From Mariniphaga sp041684965 (GTDB lineage: Bacteria; Bacteroidota; Bacteroidia; Bacteroidales; Prolixibacteraceae), in assembly GCA_041684965.1 (NCBI GenBank), contig JAWLGR010000023.1, forward strand, positions 1 through 64,000: a stretch of DNA of 64,000 bases. The letters run 5' to 3'. This document shows, piece after piece, positions 24,655-32,553 of the stretch (positions within the stretch are counted from its first letter, which is position 1; every line of letters starts with the position of its first letter). The position numbers and the translations under genes are program-made. The notes beneath the pieces were generated by a model, which made no database searches, was not told the DNA's origin, and saw only the letters and a program-made list of their open reading frames with translations.

Positions 24655-25758
24655 CTACTCTTTGTCTGTATCTTTGTCTGAATCTGATTCTATGTCTGTA
24701 TCTTCGTCTGTAATCTCACCCTCTGTGGGGTGTTTGTTTCCAGTTGCCGCTATTAATTTCTGTCCTTTCTTGGTCAACGATTTTCCCTTCATACGTACCT
24801 TTGTTTTTGCCTTCAATTTCTTTTCATCCTCCAGTCTCTTCTCAGTTAGTTTTTTTATCAATTCTGCATTTTCATCTCTGGAGGCATGTTTTGAAGGTTG
24901 CACCTTCCCACCGTATTTGAGATCGGAATAAGCTCTGGTAAATTCGGCACCAAAAAATACAATCATCGATGAATAGGATGTCCATAGCAGAATAAGGATG
25001 ACAAATCCCGCGGCCCCATAACCCGAACCGGGATTGGCCTTTCCAAAATAGATACCCAGTGCGGTTTTCCCAAGGCCAAACAGCACGGAAGTCAGTACAG
25101 CACCAATCCAAACCGTCCGCCACCTGATGTGTGCATCGGGCAGGTATTTAAACATCAGGGCAAACAGGAAGGTTATAATGGTAAAGGATATAAGGAAATT
25201 CAGAATATGGAAAAGTGACATCATATAATCAGGTAAATAGCTCTGGATATACTCGGCGAATGCTGAAATCAGGGTAGTGAGAATAAGAGATATCAGCAAC
25301 AGGAAAGCAATGGTAATGATGAGGCCCAGAGAAAACAGACGAGCCTTGAGTAGTTGCCAGATACCTGATTTTTGGGAATCGGGCCTGACATCCCAGATAA
25401 AGTTGAGTGATTTCTGCAGTTGAAAAAATACACCGGTAGCCGCAAAAATAATGGTGGCAATTCCAACAAGTGTCATAAACAGAGACTGGTCTTCATCGTA
25501 GGCCTTGTCGACCAATTCCTGCACCTGCGTGGCCGTGTTTTCACCAATGGCGCCGGCAATCTGTTCATTTATATATCCGCTGATCCGGCTTTCACTAAAG
25601 AAGTATCCGGCCAGGGTAATTATTACCAGTAATAATCCCGGTAAGGAGAAAATGGTATAGTAGGCAATAATTGCACTTTCCCGCCAGGGATCTTTTGCAT
25701 TCCATTGCTTCCCTGCCCGCTTTAGCAGCTTCCAGAAATTTAACAAAGCTTTTTTCAT
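24655..25758 (-). CDS. YihY/BrkB-family membrane protein with repetitive acidic tail
   Basis: 367 residues. Six hydrophobic segments and the conserved pieces WRESAIIAYYTIFSLPGLLL, IWDVRPDS, YLPDAHIRWRTVWIGAVLTS and YGAAGFVILILLWTSYSSMI identify the YihY/BrkB family of inner-membrane proteins. The last ~85 residues are extra: a lysine-rich stretch (KLTEKRLEDEKKLKAKTK) followed by an Asp/Glu/Ser-rich tail (TDEDTDIESDSDKDTDKE) encoded by imperfect TCTGT repeats at about 24638-24712. The tail is probably disordered and variable in length between strains. Function of the family is uncertain. Confidence 0.88.
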   Translation of the reverse strand: MKKALLNFWKLLKRAGKQWNAKDPWRESAIIAYYTIFSLPGLLLVIITLAGYFFSESRISGYINEQIAGAIGENTATQVQELVDKAYDEDQSLFMTLVGIATIIFAATGVFFQLQKSLNFIWDVRPDSQKSGIWQLLKARLFSLGLIITIAFLLLISLILTTLISAFAEYIQSYLPDYMMSLFHILNFLISFTIITFLFALMFKYLPDAHIRWRTVWIGAVLTSVLFGLGKTALGIYFGKANPGSGYGAAGFVILILLWTSYSSMIVFFGAEFTRAYSDLKYGGKVQPSKHASRDENAELIKKLTEKRLEDEKKLKAKTKVRMKGKSLTKKGQKLIAATGNKHPTEGEITDEDTDIESDSDKDTDKE

Positions 25759-26255
25759 ATATCTGACAACCTGATACTATGGAATAATCCTGCAGTTAAT
25801 CCGGTATTTTGTCAACAACTGCAGCATGTGAAAGTTCATTTGCAATACAAATTCACTGGTTGCAATTTTTACCCGGTCAAAAATAGGATTAATCCCATAA
25901 TGCCCTTTCTGCCAGTTTTTTCATCTGTTTAAAATTGTTTGTTTTGAACGGTATCATATGCCTGCCTGTTACAACAGACATGGAACTCCCATGTCCCGAT
26001 AGCTATCAGGATAAATCATGCACCTATGTGAATGCAGTATATTCATAATCGTTTCATCAGGTTAATTGTGAAAGATGCAGGAATATATTCCCGGAATTTG
26101 TGTCGCATAGGCAAGTTATCAGATTATAGGTTAAGGCAGCATTAAATAGATTCGGATATTAAAGTGTTTATTTAAAAATAATATTCTAACTTGTAATAAC
26201 ATATAGCTTATAAAAAGGAGCTTATAATATTCAAACTTAAAAAAACAGTATTAAT
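25759..26255. other. Intergenic region without a recognisable gene
   Basis: This 497-bp gap between the divergent YihY gene and a lipoprotein gene contains no convincing frame. Its only clear structure is an 18-bp imperfect palindrome, TCCCGATAGCTATCAGGA, at 25994-26011. Confidence 0.5.
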
Positions 26256-26843
26256 ATGAAATTCAATTTTATTTTGGTATTCGGGATATTACTGATCCCG
26301 ATGGTTTCATGCAATAAAGATGAAAGTTCTTTTTATGAAACAGAATCAAACCTTCAAATTAAAATCATGATGATTACGGATGAACTTACTACAGACAAAT
26401 CAGGAACAGAAGATTTTCATTTTTCCGGAGAAGGCACCTACTCAGGTATTAAATTAATCAATTTTGAAAACCACCTGTATCAGATTCAAAATATTAAAGC
26501 TCATGCTGAGCCTGTTTTGTCCCTTTCGGAAATAATTCACGATGGTGAGTTTTATTCTTTAACATTACAGTGGGGGTATAAAGGTGCAGCAGAAAATGAG
26601 TACAGGATGCAGGAATCCATCGATGTGTTGTTATTTGAGCATCAGGTTGAGGAAGGGAAATTAATAATTGAACTGGACAACGCTTTGGTTCAACTTATAA
26701 ATAACCTGGATAAAAATCCTGATAACAGTATCAATGTAATACTGACAGGAACTTCGAATTTTAAATTCAATGGTACAGCAAATCTGGAAATACCGGTAAT
26801 TGTTGAATCGAAAACAATGAATGTTCGTTTTGAGTTGTTTTAA
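26256..26843 (+). CDS. Lipoprotein of unknown function
   Basis: 195 residues with a lipoprotein signal (MKFNFILVFGILLIPMVSC, Cys19). The mature part is acidic and beta-rich, with a C-terminal half (VILTGTSNFKFNGTANLEIP, then ESKTMNVRFELF) resembling immunoglobulin-like or late-embryogenesis-type sandwich domains. No motif permits a functional call. Codon use looks like that of its neighbours. It is monocistronic. Confidence 0.65.
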   Translation: MKFNFILVFGILLIPMVSCNKDESSFYETESNLQIKIMMITDELTTDKSGTEDFHFSGEGTYSGIKLINFENHLYQIQNIKAHAEPVLSLSEIIHDGEFYSLTLQWGYKGAAENEYRMQESIDVLLFEHQVEEGKLIIELDNALVQLINNLDKNPDNSINVILTGTSNFKFNGTANLEIPVIVESKTMNVRFELF

Positions 26844-26896
26844 AGCCTTAATATAAATGGTCTGCAATTTTGCAGGAAACATAGATCATACAACAA

Positions 26897-26921
26897 TGCC
26901 CTCCATCCCAGGGATGGGGCA
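26897..26921 (+). terminator. Hairpin downstream of the lipoprotein gene
   Basis: CCATCCC (26903-26909) and GGGATGG (26911-26917) are perfectly complementary around one base, extended by TGCC/GGCA beyond a 2-nt bulge. The stem is GC-rich and lies about 55 bp after the stop codon; a T-run occurs only some 45 bp later, so it may be a structural repeat instead of a terminator. Confidence 0.35.
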
Positions 26922-27129
26922 TAATGCCGGCTATTGTCACAGGTATTGTTCCGTAAGATTGGTTTTTTTTACTATAGCTGGTGAACAGGGCGGATACGAA
27001 TAGCAATTTTGGGTAGGGTAATTTATTCTATAAAAATATTTGTCTGGCATAAACAATCTGCATTGGTTACATGTAATGAGATTGTTAAGGCAGATATTTT
27101 ATAATTACAGACATTAATAACTCTCAAAC

Positions 27130-27693
27130 ATGCAGAAAGTATTGTTATTGTTAATTTTGACTCTGGCAGGCAACTTTTCTCTTGTGGCACAGGATCCGGA
27201 AACAGGAATTTTCCCTGAAAAGATTTATCAAAAAGGGACACTGTATTATTTTGATGGCAGACGTGAAAGCTACTCCGGATTGCAGTTCAGAGAAAATGAA
27301 GTATTATTTACCGATGACTCAGGAAATCTTCAGCACAGGTCGCTAAGTGAAATAGAACTCATAAACACACGGATTACCCGGGTAGGGGAGGGTGCCCTTA
27401 TTGGCGGGGCAGGAGGATTGCTGGCGGGATTTGTAACAGGGAGCCTGCTTTATGGCGATGATTCATCATTTCTGTGGCCATATGATGAAGGTTCTAAATT
27501 AAAAACCCAGGCGATACCGGTTATTGCTGGGTTCACTCTTGGCGGAATAGTCATTGGTTCCCTTGTGGGCCTAAAAAGTAGAAAGGAAAAAACAATATAC
27601 CGCCGCCATCGCGACATGGAAATTTTTCCGGAAATAACTGGCCTTCCCGCCGAACAACATGCTATTACTCTGAATGTAAGGGTACATTTGTAA
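27130..27693 (+). CDS. Small exported protein with glycine-zipper segments
   Basis: 187 residues. The signal peptide (about 1-20, ending LVAQ) is followed by a short beta-rich part (YQKGTLYYFDGRRESYSGLQ). Two glycine-rich hydrophobic helices come next: ALIGGAGGLLAGFVTGSLLYG and IAGFTLGGIVIGSLVGLKS. The C-terminus is polar. Paired glycine zippers suggest membrane insertion or oligomerisation. I do not recognise a named family. Confidence 0.6.
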   Translation: MQKVLLLLILTLAGNFSLVAQDPETGIFPEKIYQKGTLYYFDGRRESYSGLQFRENEVLFTDDSGNLQHRSLSEIELINTRITRVGEGALIGGAGGLLAGFVTGSLLYGDDSSFLWPYDEGSKLKTQAIPVIAGFTLGGIVIGSLVGLKSRKEKTIYRRHRDMEIFPEITGLPAEQHAITLNVRVHL

Positions 27694-27760
27694 GTCATGT
27701 TTTTTTTTCGGCTGGTCACTCAAAGTCTGATTTTTACTGCCGATCAAAGGCAATTGTGAA

Positions 27761-27792
27761 TTGATATTTACCTTTTCTTTTTTTTATCTTTG
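27761..27792 (+). promoter_or_regulatory. Promoter of the preQ1 riboswitch / yhhQ-queF operon
   Basis: TATCTTTG at 27785-27792 fits the -7 consensus TAnnTTTG, and a TTG at 27761-27763 lies 21 bp upstream as the -33 element. Transcription would begin near 27799, about nine bases before the riboswitch stem. Confidence 0.55.
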
Positions 27793-27807
27793 CAGCCGGA
27801 ACAAACG

Positions 27808-27840
27808 ACGTGTGCTTGATAACCACGTAAAAAACAAGTG
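27808..27840 (+). ncRNA. preQ1-I-like riboswitch (translational) upstream of yhhQ
   Basis: The 33 bases before the yhhQ ATG fold as an H-type pseudoknot. Stem P1 is ACGTG (27808-27812) with CACGT (27824-27828). The 11-nt loop contains CTTG (27815-27818), which pairs with CAAG (27835-27838) after an A6 linker. This matches the architecture of class I preQ1 riboswitches: 5-bp P1, C-containing loop, A-rich tail and short P2. The P2 end is only three bases from the ATG at 27842, so ligand binding would block ribosome access. The downstream genes are a queuosine-precursor transporter and QueF, exactly the expected regulon. The call is from structure and context; no covariance score was run. Confidence 0.75.
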
Positions 27841-27841
27841 A

Positions 27842-28522
27842 ATGAAAAACAAAGTTTCGGTACTGTTTATGCTGGCAGGTATACTTTTTGCAGCCAGTCT
27901 TTTAATTTCCAACATTATTGCCTCAAAAATTATGATGCTTGGGCCATTGGCTGTTCCTGCAGGGGTACTGGTATTTCCGTTGGCATACATTCTGAATGAT
28001 GTAATCACTGAAGTGTGGGGGTACAGTAAAGCACGGCTAATCATCTGGGCGGGTTTTGGAGTAAATCTGCTGATGGTATTTTTCTTTTCCCTGACACTGG
28101 TAGTTCCGGCGGCTCCGTTTTGGGAGGGGCAGGAAGCTTTTTCAGCTGTCTTGGGTAGTACACCCCGCATAGTAGCTGCCAGCCTGATGGCCTATTTGCT
28201 GGGTTCATTTTTGAATGCATGGATCATGAGCAGCTTTAAAATCAAAACCCGGGGGAAAGGATTCTCTATACGTGCCATAACGTCTACCGTGGTTGGCGAA
28301 GGGGCTGATTCAGTCATTTTCATTACCGTTGCTTTTGTCGGTTTATTCCCGGCAGGGGCACTGCTGACGATGATTATTACACAGGCACTGGTAAAAATTG
28401 TCTTTGAGGTGGTATTACTTCCGTTAACAATCCTGGTAGTAAAAAAGGTAAAAAAAGCAGAAGATACCGATGCATTTGATCATTCTGTTTCATACAACCC
28501 GTTCCGGTTTAAAGAAATTTAA
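27842..28522 (+). CDS. yhhQ: Queuosine precursor transporter, YhhQ (DUF165) family
   Basis: 226 residues with six hydrophobic segments. The family signature FPLAYILNDVITEVWGYSKA (residues about 44-63) is present, as are FLNAWIMSSFKIKTRGKGFSIR and GEGADSVIFITVAFVGLFP. YhhQ proteins import preQ0/preQ1 bases for queuosine synthesis. The start codon lies directly behind a preQ1-type riboswitch, and queF follows 11 bp downstream, so uptake and synthesis of preQ1 are co-regulated by the end product. Confidence 0.93.
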   Translation: MKNKVSVLFMLAGILFAASLLISNIIASKIMMLGPLAVPAGVLVFPLAYILNDVITEVWGYSKARLIIWAGFGVNLLMVFFFSLTLVVPAAPFWEGQEAFSAVLGSTPRIVAASLMAYLLGSFLNAWIMSSFKIKTRGKGFSIRAITSTVVGEGADSVIFITVAFVGLFPAGALLTMIITQALVKIVFEVVLLPLTILVVKKVKKAEDTDAFDHSVSYNPFRFKEI

Positions 28523-28533
28523 AACATATATTA

Positions 28534-29004
28534 ATGGATACGCTTAAAAACCTTGGCAAGGAAATTTCCTATTCCTTCGATTACAATCCGGCAGTGCTGG
28601 AGGCGTTTGATAACAGGCACCCGGGAAACGATTATTTTGTAAAATTTAACTGTCCCGAGTTCACAGCTTTGTGTCCCATTACCGGTCAACCTGATTTCGC
28701 AACCATCTACCTGAGTTATATTCCGGGGAAAAAGCTGGTGGAGAGCAAGAGCCTGAAACTTTACCTGTTTAGTTTCCGCAATCACGGTGCATTTCATGAA
28801 GATGTATTGAACATCCTTCTTAAAGATTTGGTGAAACTGCTGGAACCGAAGTATATGGAGGTGTGGGGAAAGTTCCTGCCACGTGGCGGTCTTAGTATCG
28901 ACCCGTATTGCAATTATGGGCAGCCGGGCACTAAATACGAAGAACTTGCATGGTTCCGCCTTCAAAACCATGATATGAATCCTGAAAAAGTAGATAACCG
29001 GTAA
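28534..29004 (+). CDS. queF: NADPH-dependent 7-cyano-7-deazaguanine reductase QueF (type I)
   Basis: 156 residues, the usual size of the short, single-domain (YkvM-type) QueF. It reduces the nitrile preQ0 to the amine preQ1, the last step before insertion into tRNA. The catalytic Cys47 lies in FTALCPITGQPD with Asp54, and the QueF motif ESKSLKLY is at 70-77, followed by FRNHGAFHED containing the preQ0-binding His/Glu. PRGGLSIDPY is the conserved C-terminal segment. It forms an operon with yhhQ. Confidence 0.96.
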   Translation: MDTLKNLGKEISYSFDYNPAVLEAFDNRHPGNDYFVKFNCPEFTALCPITGQPDFATIYLSYIPGKKLVESKSLKLYLFSFRNHGAFHEDVLNILLKDLVKLLEPKYMEVWGKFLPRGGLSIDPYCNYGQPGTKYEELAWFRLQNHDMNPEKVDNR

Positions 29005-29163
29005 TCATAATTGCCCGTGAGTTGTGTCATTGCCAATGAACCTGTGGCAGCAAGTAGCCGGCTCATGATTTCCAAATGCAACACATTCAGCAGCCGGAAT
29101 TTGCATCCGCAGACGATTTTTTTTGTAAATTGGTTTATTTAATACCAACTTACAATTAAAGAA

Positions 29164-30603
29164 ATGGAAACTTCATTTATCGATTTGCACATACATCCGG
29201 CAATGAAGCCGATGGGAATAAGCTTCGAAAAAAAACCAGGTGTGAACAATCCCGACAGGAGGGCTAAAGACAGCATCTGGTATTATGATCCACCTACTCT
29301 GACCGATAAACTGGCCAACATAGTCACCAGTCTTACAAAATTCCGGCAATCGGATTTTACTTCCCTTGTTAAAGGGGGTGCTGAAATTGTTTTTGTGTCG
29401 TTGTGCGGACTAGAAAAGGGGTTTGTTATGAACCGGCTTGGAACCAGGCTCCCGGGCGACGTGGTAGCCAACCTTGTTACTGGTCTGGGAAAAAAGCGGA
29501 TTGATTATGTGCAGGCAATGCCCGACTATTTTACCGACCTCGAAATGGAATATAATTTTTATAAGCAGTTGGATGGTCACGCGGTAAAAATTGATGGAAA
29601 ATGGCATCGGTACAAAATCGTTTCAGGATTTAATGAAATTGAAGAAAACCAGGAAAACGAGGTAAAAACAATTTCTGTTATTCTTACCATGGAGGGCACT
29701 CATGGATTTAATGCTGGACTCGGTCAGATGGGTAGATCTGTGGACGAATCGGAAGTGCTGGCTAATGTAGAAAAAGTAAAACAGTGGGATGACCGGATGT
29801 TCATTGTTGGATTGACCCATCACTTTTATAACGATATGATTGGACATGCCCAAAGTCTTAAGGGAATTGTACGAAAATTTTGTGACCAGTCGGAAGGATT
29901 GGACAGCGGATTTACCCCACTGGGCTGGAAAATGCTGCGCGCCTTGCTTGACAATACCGGGGGACGCAGAGTACTCATCGATCTGAAACATATGAGTGTG
30001 ACAGCACGTCATCAATATTACCAGTTCCTTAAAGAGGAACATGAAAATGAGATAATTCCGTTGATAGTGAGCCACGGAGCAGTAAACGGACTTCGTTCAG
30101 CAACAGAAAAAGTTGAGGATGATAAATTCAATTATGGAAAATTTCAGCCCGATGACATAAATATTTTTGATGATGAAATACTCAGGATAGCAAATTCCGG
30201 AGGTTTATTTGGTATTCAGTTTGATGAGCGGCGGGTTGGCAGTGACAGCGAACTGAAAAAAAACGGACCTAACCTGAACCGGCGTAAAATGTTGTTTTAC
30301 CAGTCAAGGATGGTATGGAATCAAATACAGCATATTGCCGAGGTGCTGAACCGTCACGATCAGTTTGCCTGGGGCATTCAGTGCATCGGTACCGATAACG
30401 ACGGAATGGTTAATCCATTAAATGGCTTCTGGACTTCTGAGGAGATGCCGCTATTCGACAGCTACCTTGAAAAACACGCTTATAATTTCATTTCCTCCAC
30501 CCAGTCGGAATCGCTGAAAGATTACAACCGGCTGAAGGCTGCAGAAATTGTTGAGCGTTTTATGAGGGGAAATGCTTATCACTTTTTAAGGAAGAATTTT
30601 TAA
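29164..30603 (+). CDS. Membrane-dipeptidase-like (M19) metallohydrolase
   Basis: 479 residues, cytoplasmic or lacking a visible signal. The TIM-barrel amidohydrolase pattern of peptidase M19 is visible: FIDLHIHPAM near residue 6 (H-x-H in place of the usual H-x-D), VILTMEGTHGFN around 175-186 with a Glu that could bridge the metals, IVGLTHHFYNDM, VLIDLKHMS and IVSHGAVNG supplying further His ligands. The H-x-H variant and the long insert near residues 130-165 separate it from classical renal dipeptidase. The likely substrate is a dipeptide or related amide. Monocistronic, 159 bp after queF. Confidence 0.78.
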   Translation: METSFIDLHIHPAMKPMGISFEKKPGVNNPDRRAKDSIWYYDPPTLTDKLANIVTSLTKFRQSDFTSLVKGGAEIVFVSLCGLEKGFVMNRLGTRLPGDVVANLVTGLGKKRIDYVQAMPDYFTDLEMEYNFYKQLDGHAVKIDGKWHRYKIVSGFNEIEENQENEVKTISVILTMEGTHGFNAGLGQMGRSVDESEVLANVEKVKQWDDRMFIVGLTHHFYNDMIGHAQSLKGIVRKFCDQSEGLDSGFTPLGWKMLRALLDNTGGRRVLIDLKHMSVTARHQYYQFLKEEHENEIIPLIVSHGAVNGLRSATEKVEDDKFNYGKFQPDDINIFDDEILRIANSGGLFGIQFDERRVGSDSELKKNGPNLNRRKMLFYQSRMVWNQIQHIAEVLNRHDQFAWGIQCIGTDNDGMVNPLNGFWTSEEMPLFDSYLEKHAYNFISSTQSESLKDYNRLKAAEIVERFMRGNAYHFLRKNF

Positions 30604-30659
30604 TATTCTTAACGTATAATTTTCAGAAGGGACATTTAAACTTAGAGGTGGCAGTTTAA

Positions 30660-31385
30660 TCAAAACAAATCCACACGGATAGAATTGTAATAAATAGTGT
30701 TAATGGAATCGATGCCTGAGTCGATACCGACAATGATCCATAACTCCCCTTTGTCGTTGGTAATCCGGTGGAATGGCTTACTATTTTCAACGGTTTTAAG
30801 AGCATATACCGGCTGGTCGGTTCCATTTGAGAAATTACCCAACACCACCATATCTTCGCCATCCAGGTTTTGATTGCAGATGCCGATGTTTAACCCATAT
30901 AGATTATTCTCACCGATTTCCTTTAAGGGCTCAATCTGGGCTGCGCCTGCAGCCAGATGAATCCTATTTCCCAGGTTGCCTGTCGTACCGGGACTTTCTT
31001 CCTCAGCAAGTCCCGAGGCGAATTCCACGGTAAATTTCAAATAATAAACTGTATTGGGTTCCAGCCCGGTAACCTTTTTTTTAACAAACATAAAAAGATT
31101 ACTGTTATGGTTATTGCCTGAAAGTTTCAGCGCCTGCTGTTCCTGATCGAGTGGTTCAGGAAGAGCACTGTGTTCGAACAGCAACTCATAATATTCTTCT
31201 CCTCCGATTGGGTACTTGACAAAATCGCCCTTCCAGCCTTCGATGCCCGATTCAAAATTCCATAACAGACCAATCGGATTAGGATGTTCCCGGTTGTTGT
31301 CGTTGCAGGAAGCCAGTATCATAAACATGATCCATCCAGCAATCAACTGCAATGAGAAGAAATTGTTTTGCTGACACTTTTTCAT
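30660..31385 (-). CDS. Lipoprotein of unknown function, paralog A
   Basis: 241 residues from the ATG at 31385; an earlier in-frame start would place 32 residues before the signal. The lipobox is ILASC (Cys27). The mature part carries NFESGIEGWKGDFVKYPIGG, LFMFVKKKVTGLEPNTVYYL and GELWIIVGIDSG, ending YYNSIRVDLF. The WNFE-x-x-x-x-GW opening and the jelly-roll-like pattern suggest a carbohydrate-binding-like beta-sandwich. Its upstream neighbour on the same strand is a clear paralog, so the pair arose by tandem duplication. Confidence 0.72.
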   Translation of the reverse strand: MKKCQQNNFFSLQLIAGWIMFMILASCNDNNREHPNPIGLLWNFESGIEGWKGDFVKYPIGGEEYYELLFEHSALPEPLDQEQQALKLSGNNHNSNLFMFVKKKVTGLEPNTVYYLKFTVEFASGLAEEESPGTTGNLGNRIHLAAGAAQIEPLKEIGENNLYGLNIGICNQNLDGEDMVVLGNFSNGTDQPVYALKTVENSKPFHRITNDKGELWIIVGIDSGIDSINTIYYNSIRVDLF

Positions 31386-31598
31386 AACTTTAAATCGTAG
31401 GTTCATGTAGGCAATATACAAAAAAAATGTTCCGTTTCTGCTGCATGAGCAGCATAGATTTAAAGCCGCTCTGGATTGCATCTTTCATTGAAGGGAAGGC
31501 AGTGAGAATTCTGCATAAGCAGCTTGTTTAAGGGGGAACAGATATCTCCGCATTCTTTTAACAGGGGACCTAAGAACAACAACATAAATCCGGCAGCT

Positions 31599-32300
31599 TT
31601 AATAAAATAACTCGACCCGAATGTAATTATAATGGATAGTAGTAGTTCCTTCAAAACCGGAATCAGTACCTACAATTATCCAAAGTTCACCCGATTCATT
31701 GGACAGGACGGAAAATCCCTGTTCATCGTTGGTAACTGATTTCAGTGTATAAACCTGCTGATCGGTGTTGTTGGAAAAATCACCGATAACAATCATATCA
31801 TCTCCTCCCTGGCTTTGGTTTCCCTTGTCAATGTCCATCCTGTAATAATCCATATCATCTCTTATCCGGCCGGGTTCAGCATTGGTAGCGCCGGCTTTTA
31901 CATATACCGATTCTCCCGGAGAACCTCCAATTCCTGGCCGGTTATCGGGAACATTGGAAGCAAACTGTACAAAGAATGAAATATTGTAAACAGTTTCGGG
32001 TAACAGACCGGTAATTCTTCTTGTAACATACATGAACAAATCATCGCTACGGTTAGCACCCGATAACATCAGGGACCCCTGTGCAGTATCGAGTGGTGCA
32101 GGAAGAGGAGAATAACGAAATTCCAGTTCAAAAAATTCCTCCCTTCCAGCCGGATAATCAGCAAAATTACCTTCCCATCCCTGAGCATCGGTTTCAAAAT
32201 TCCATTCATGCACCACACGTTCCGGCGGCTCTACATTTGGATCACGGCAGGAAGAAACAAAGACAAAAAGTACCATTAGAGCTGCAATTATGTGTTTCAT
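31599..32300 (-). CDS. Lipoprotein of unknown function, paralog B
   Basis: 233 residues from the ATG at 32300, right before the signal MKHIIAALMVLFVFVSSC (Cys18); the longer frame would add 49 residues. It aligns by eye along its full length with the next gene: WNFETDAQGWEGNFADYPAG, LFMYVTRRITGLLPETVYNI, DMIVIGDFSNNTDQQVYTLK, GELWIIVGTDSGFEG, and a YNYIRVELF end. This suggests a secreted beta-sandwich, possibly glycan-binding; no enzyme motif is seen. The 213-bp gap between the paralogs leaves open whether they are cotranscribed. Confidence 0.72.
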   Translation of the reverse strand: MKHIIAALMVLFVFVSSCRDPNVEPPERVVHEWNFETDAQGWEGNFADYPAGREEFFELEFRYSPLPAPLDTAQGSLMLSGANRSDDLFMYVTRRITGLLPETVYNISFFVQFASNVPDNRPGIGGSPGESVYVKAGATNAEPGRIRDDMDYYRMDIDKGNQSQGGDDMIVIGDFSNNTDQQVYTLKSVTNDEQGFSVLSNESGELWIIVGTDSGFEGTTTIHYNYIRVELFY

Positions 32301-32553
32301 ATTTATTTGTTTTTGGGATGTACAATCATTTATAAATTGTAACAGGAAGGATGCGGGTATGTTTAATGGAAAATGAACCCTGTTAGTATGAGCAGGGAAA
32401 TGAATCCCGGAATACGGGATTTCAGAAAAAATTGTCTCTACTGACAATTTTTGAGAAATTCTGTTAAAGATAAAATAATGATGAGTATCAGTTAGTTATA
32501 CAGATTGATTTTATCTGTATGACTCCCTGATTCTCATCATCTTAATTTGTGTA

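Noticed and set aside
28531..28971. 146-residue minus-strand frame opposite queF
   Set aside because: A complete mirror of queF, whose catalytic motifs are clear; the antisense frame has none.
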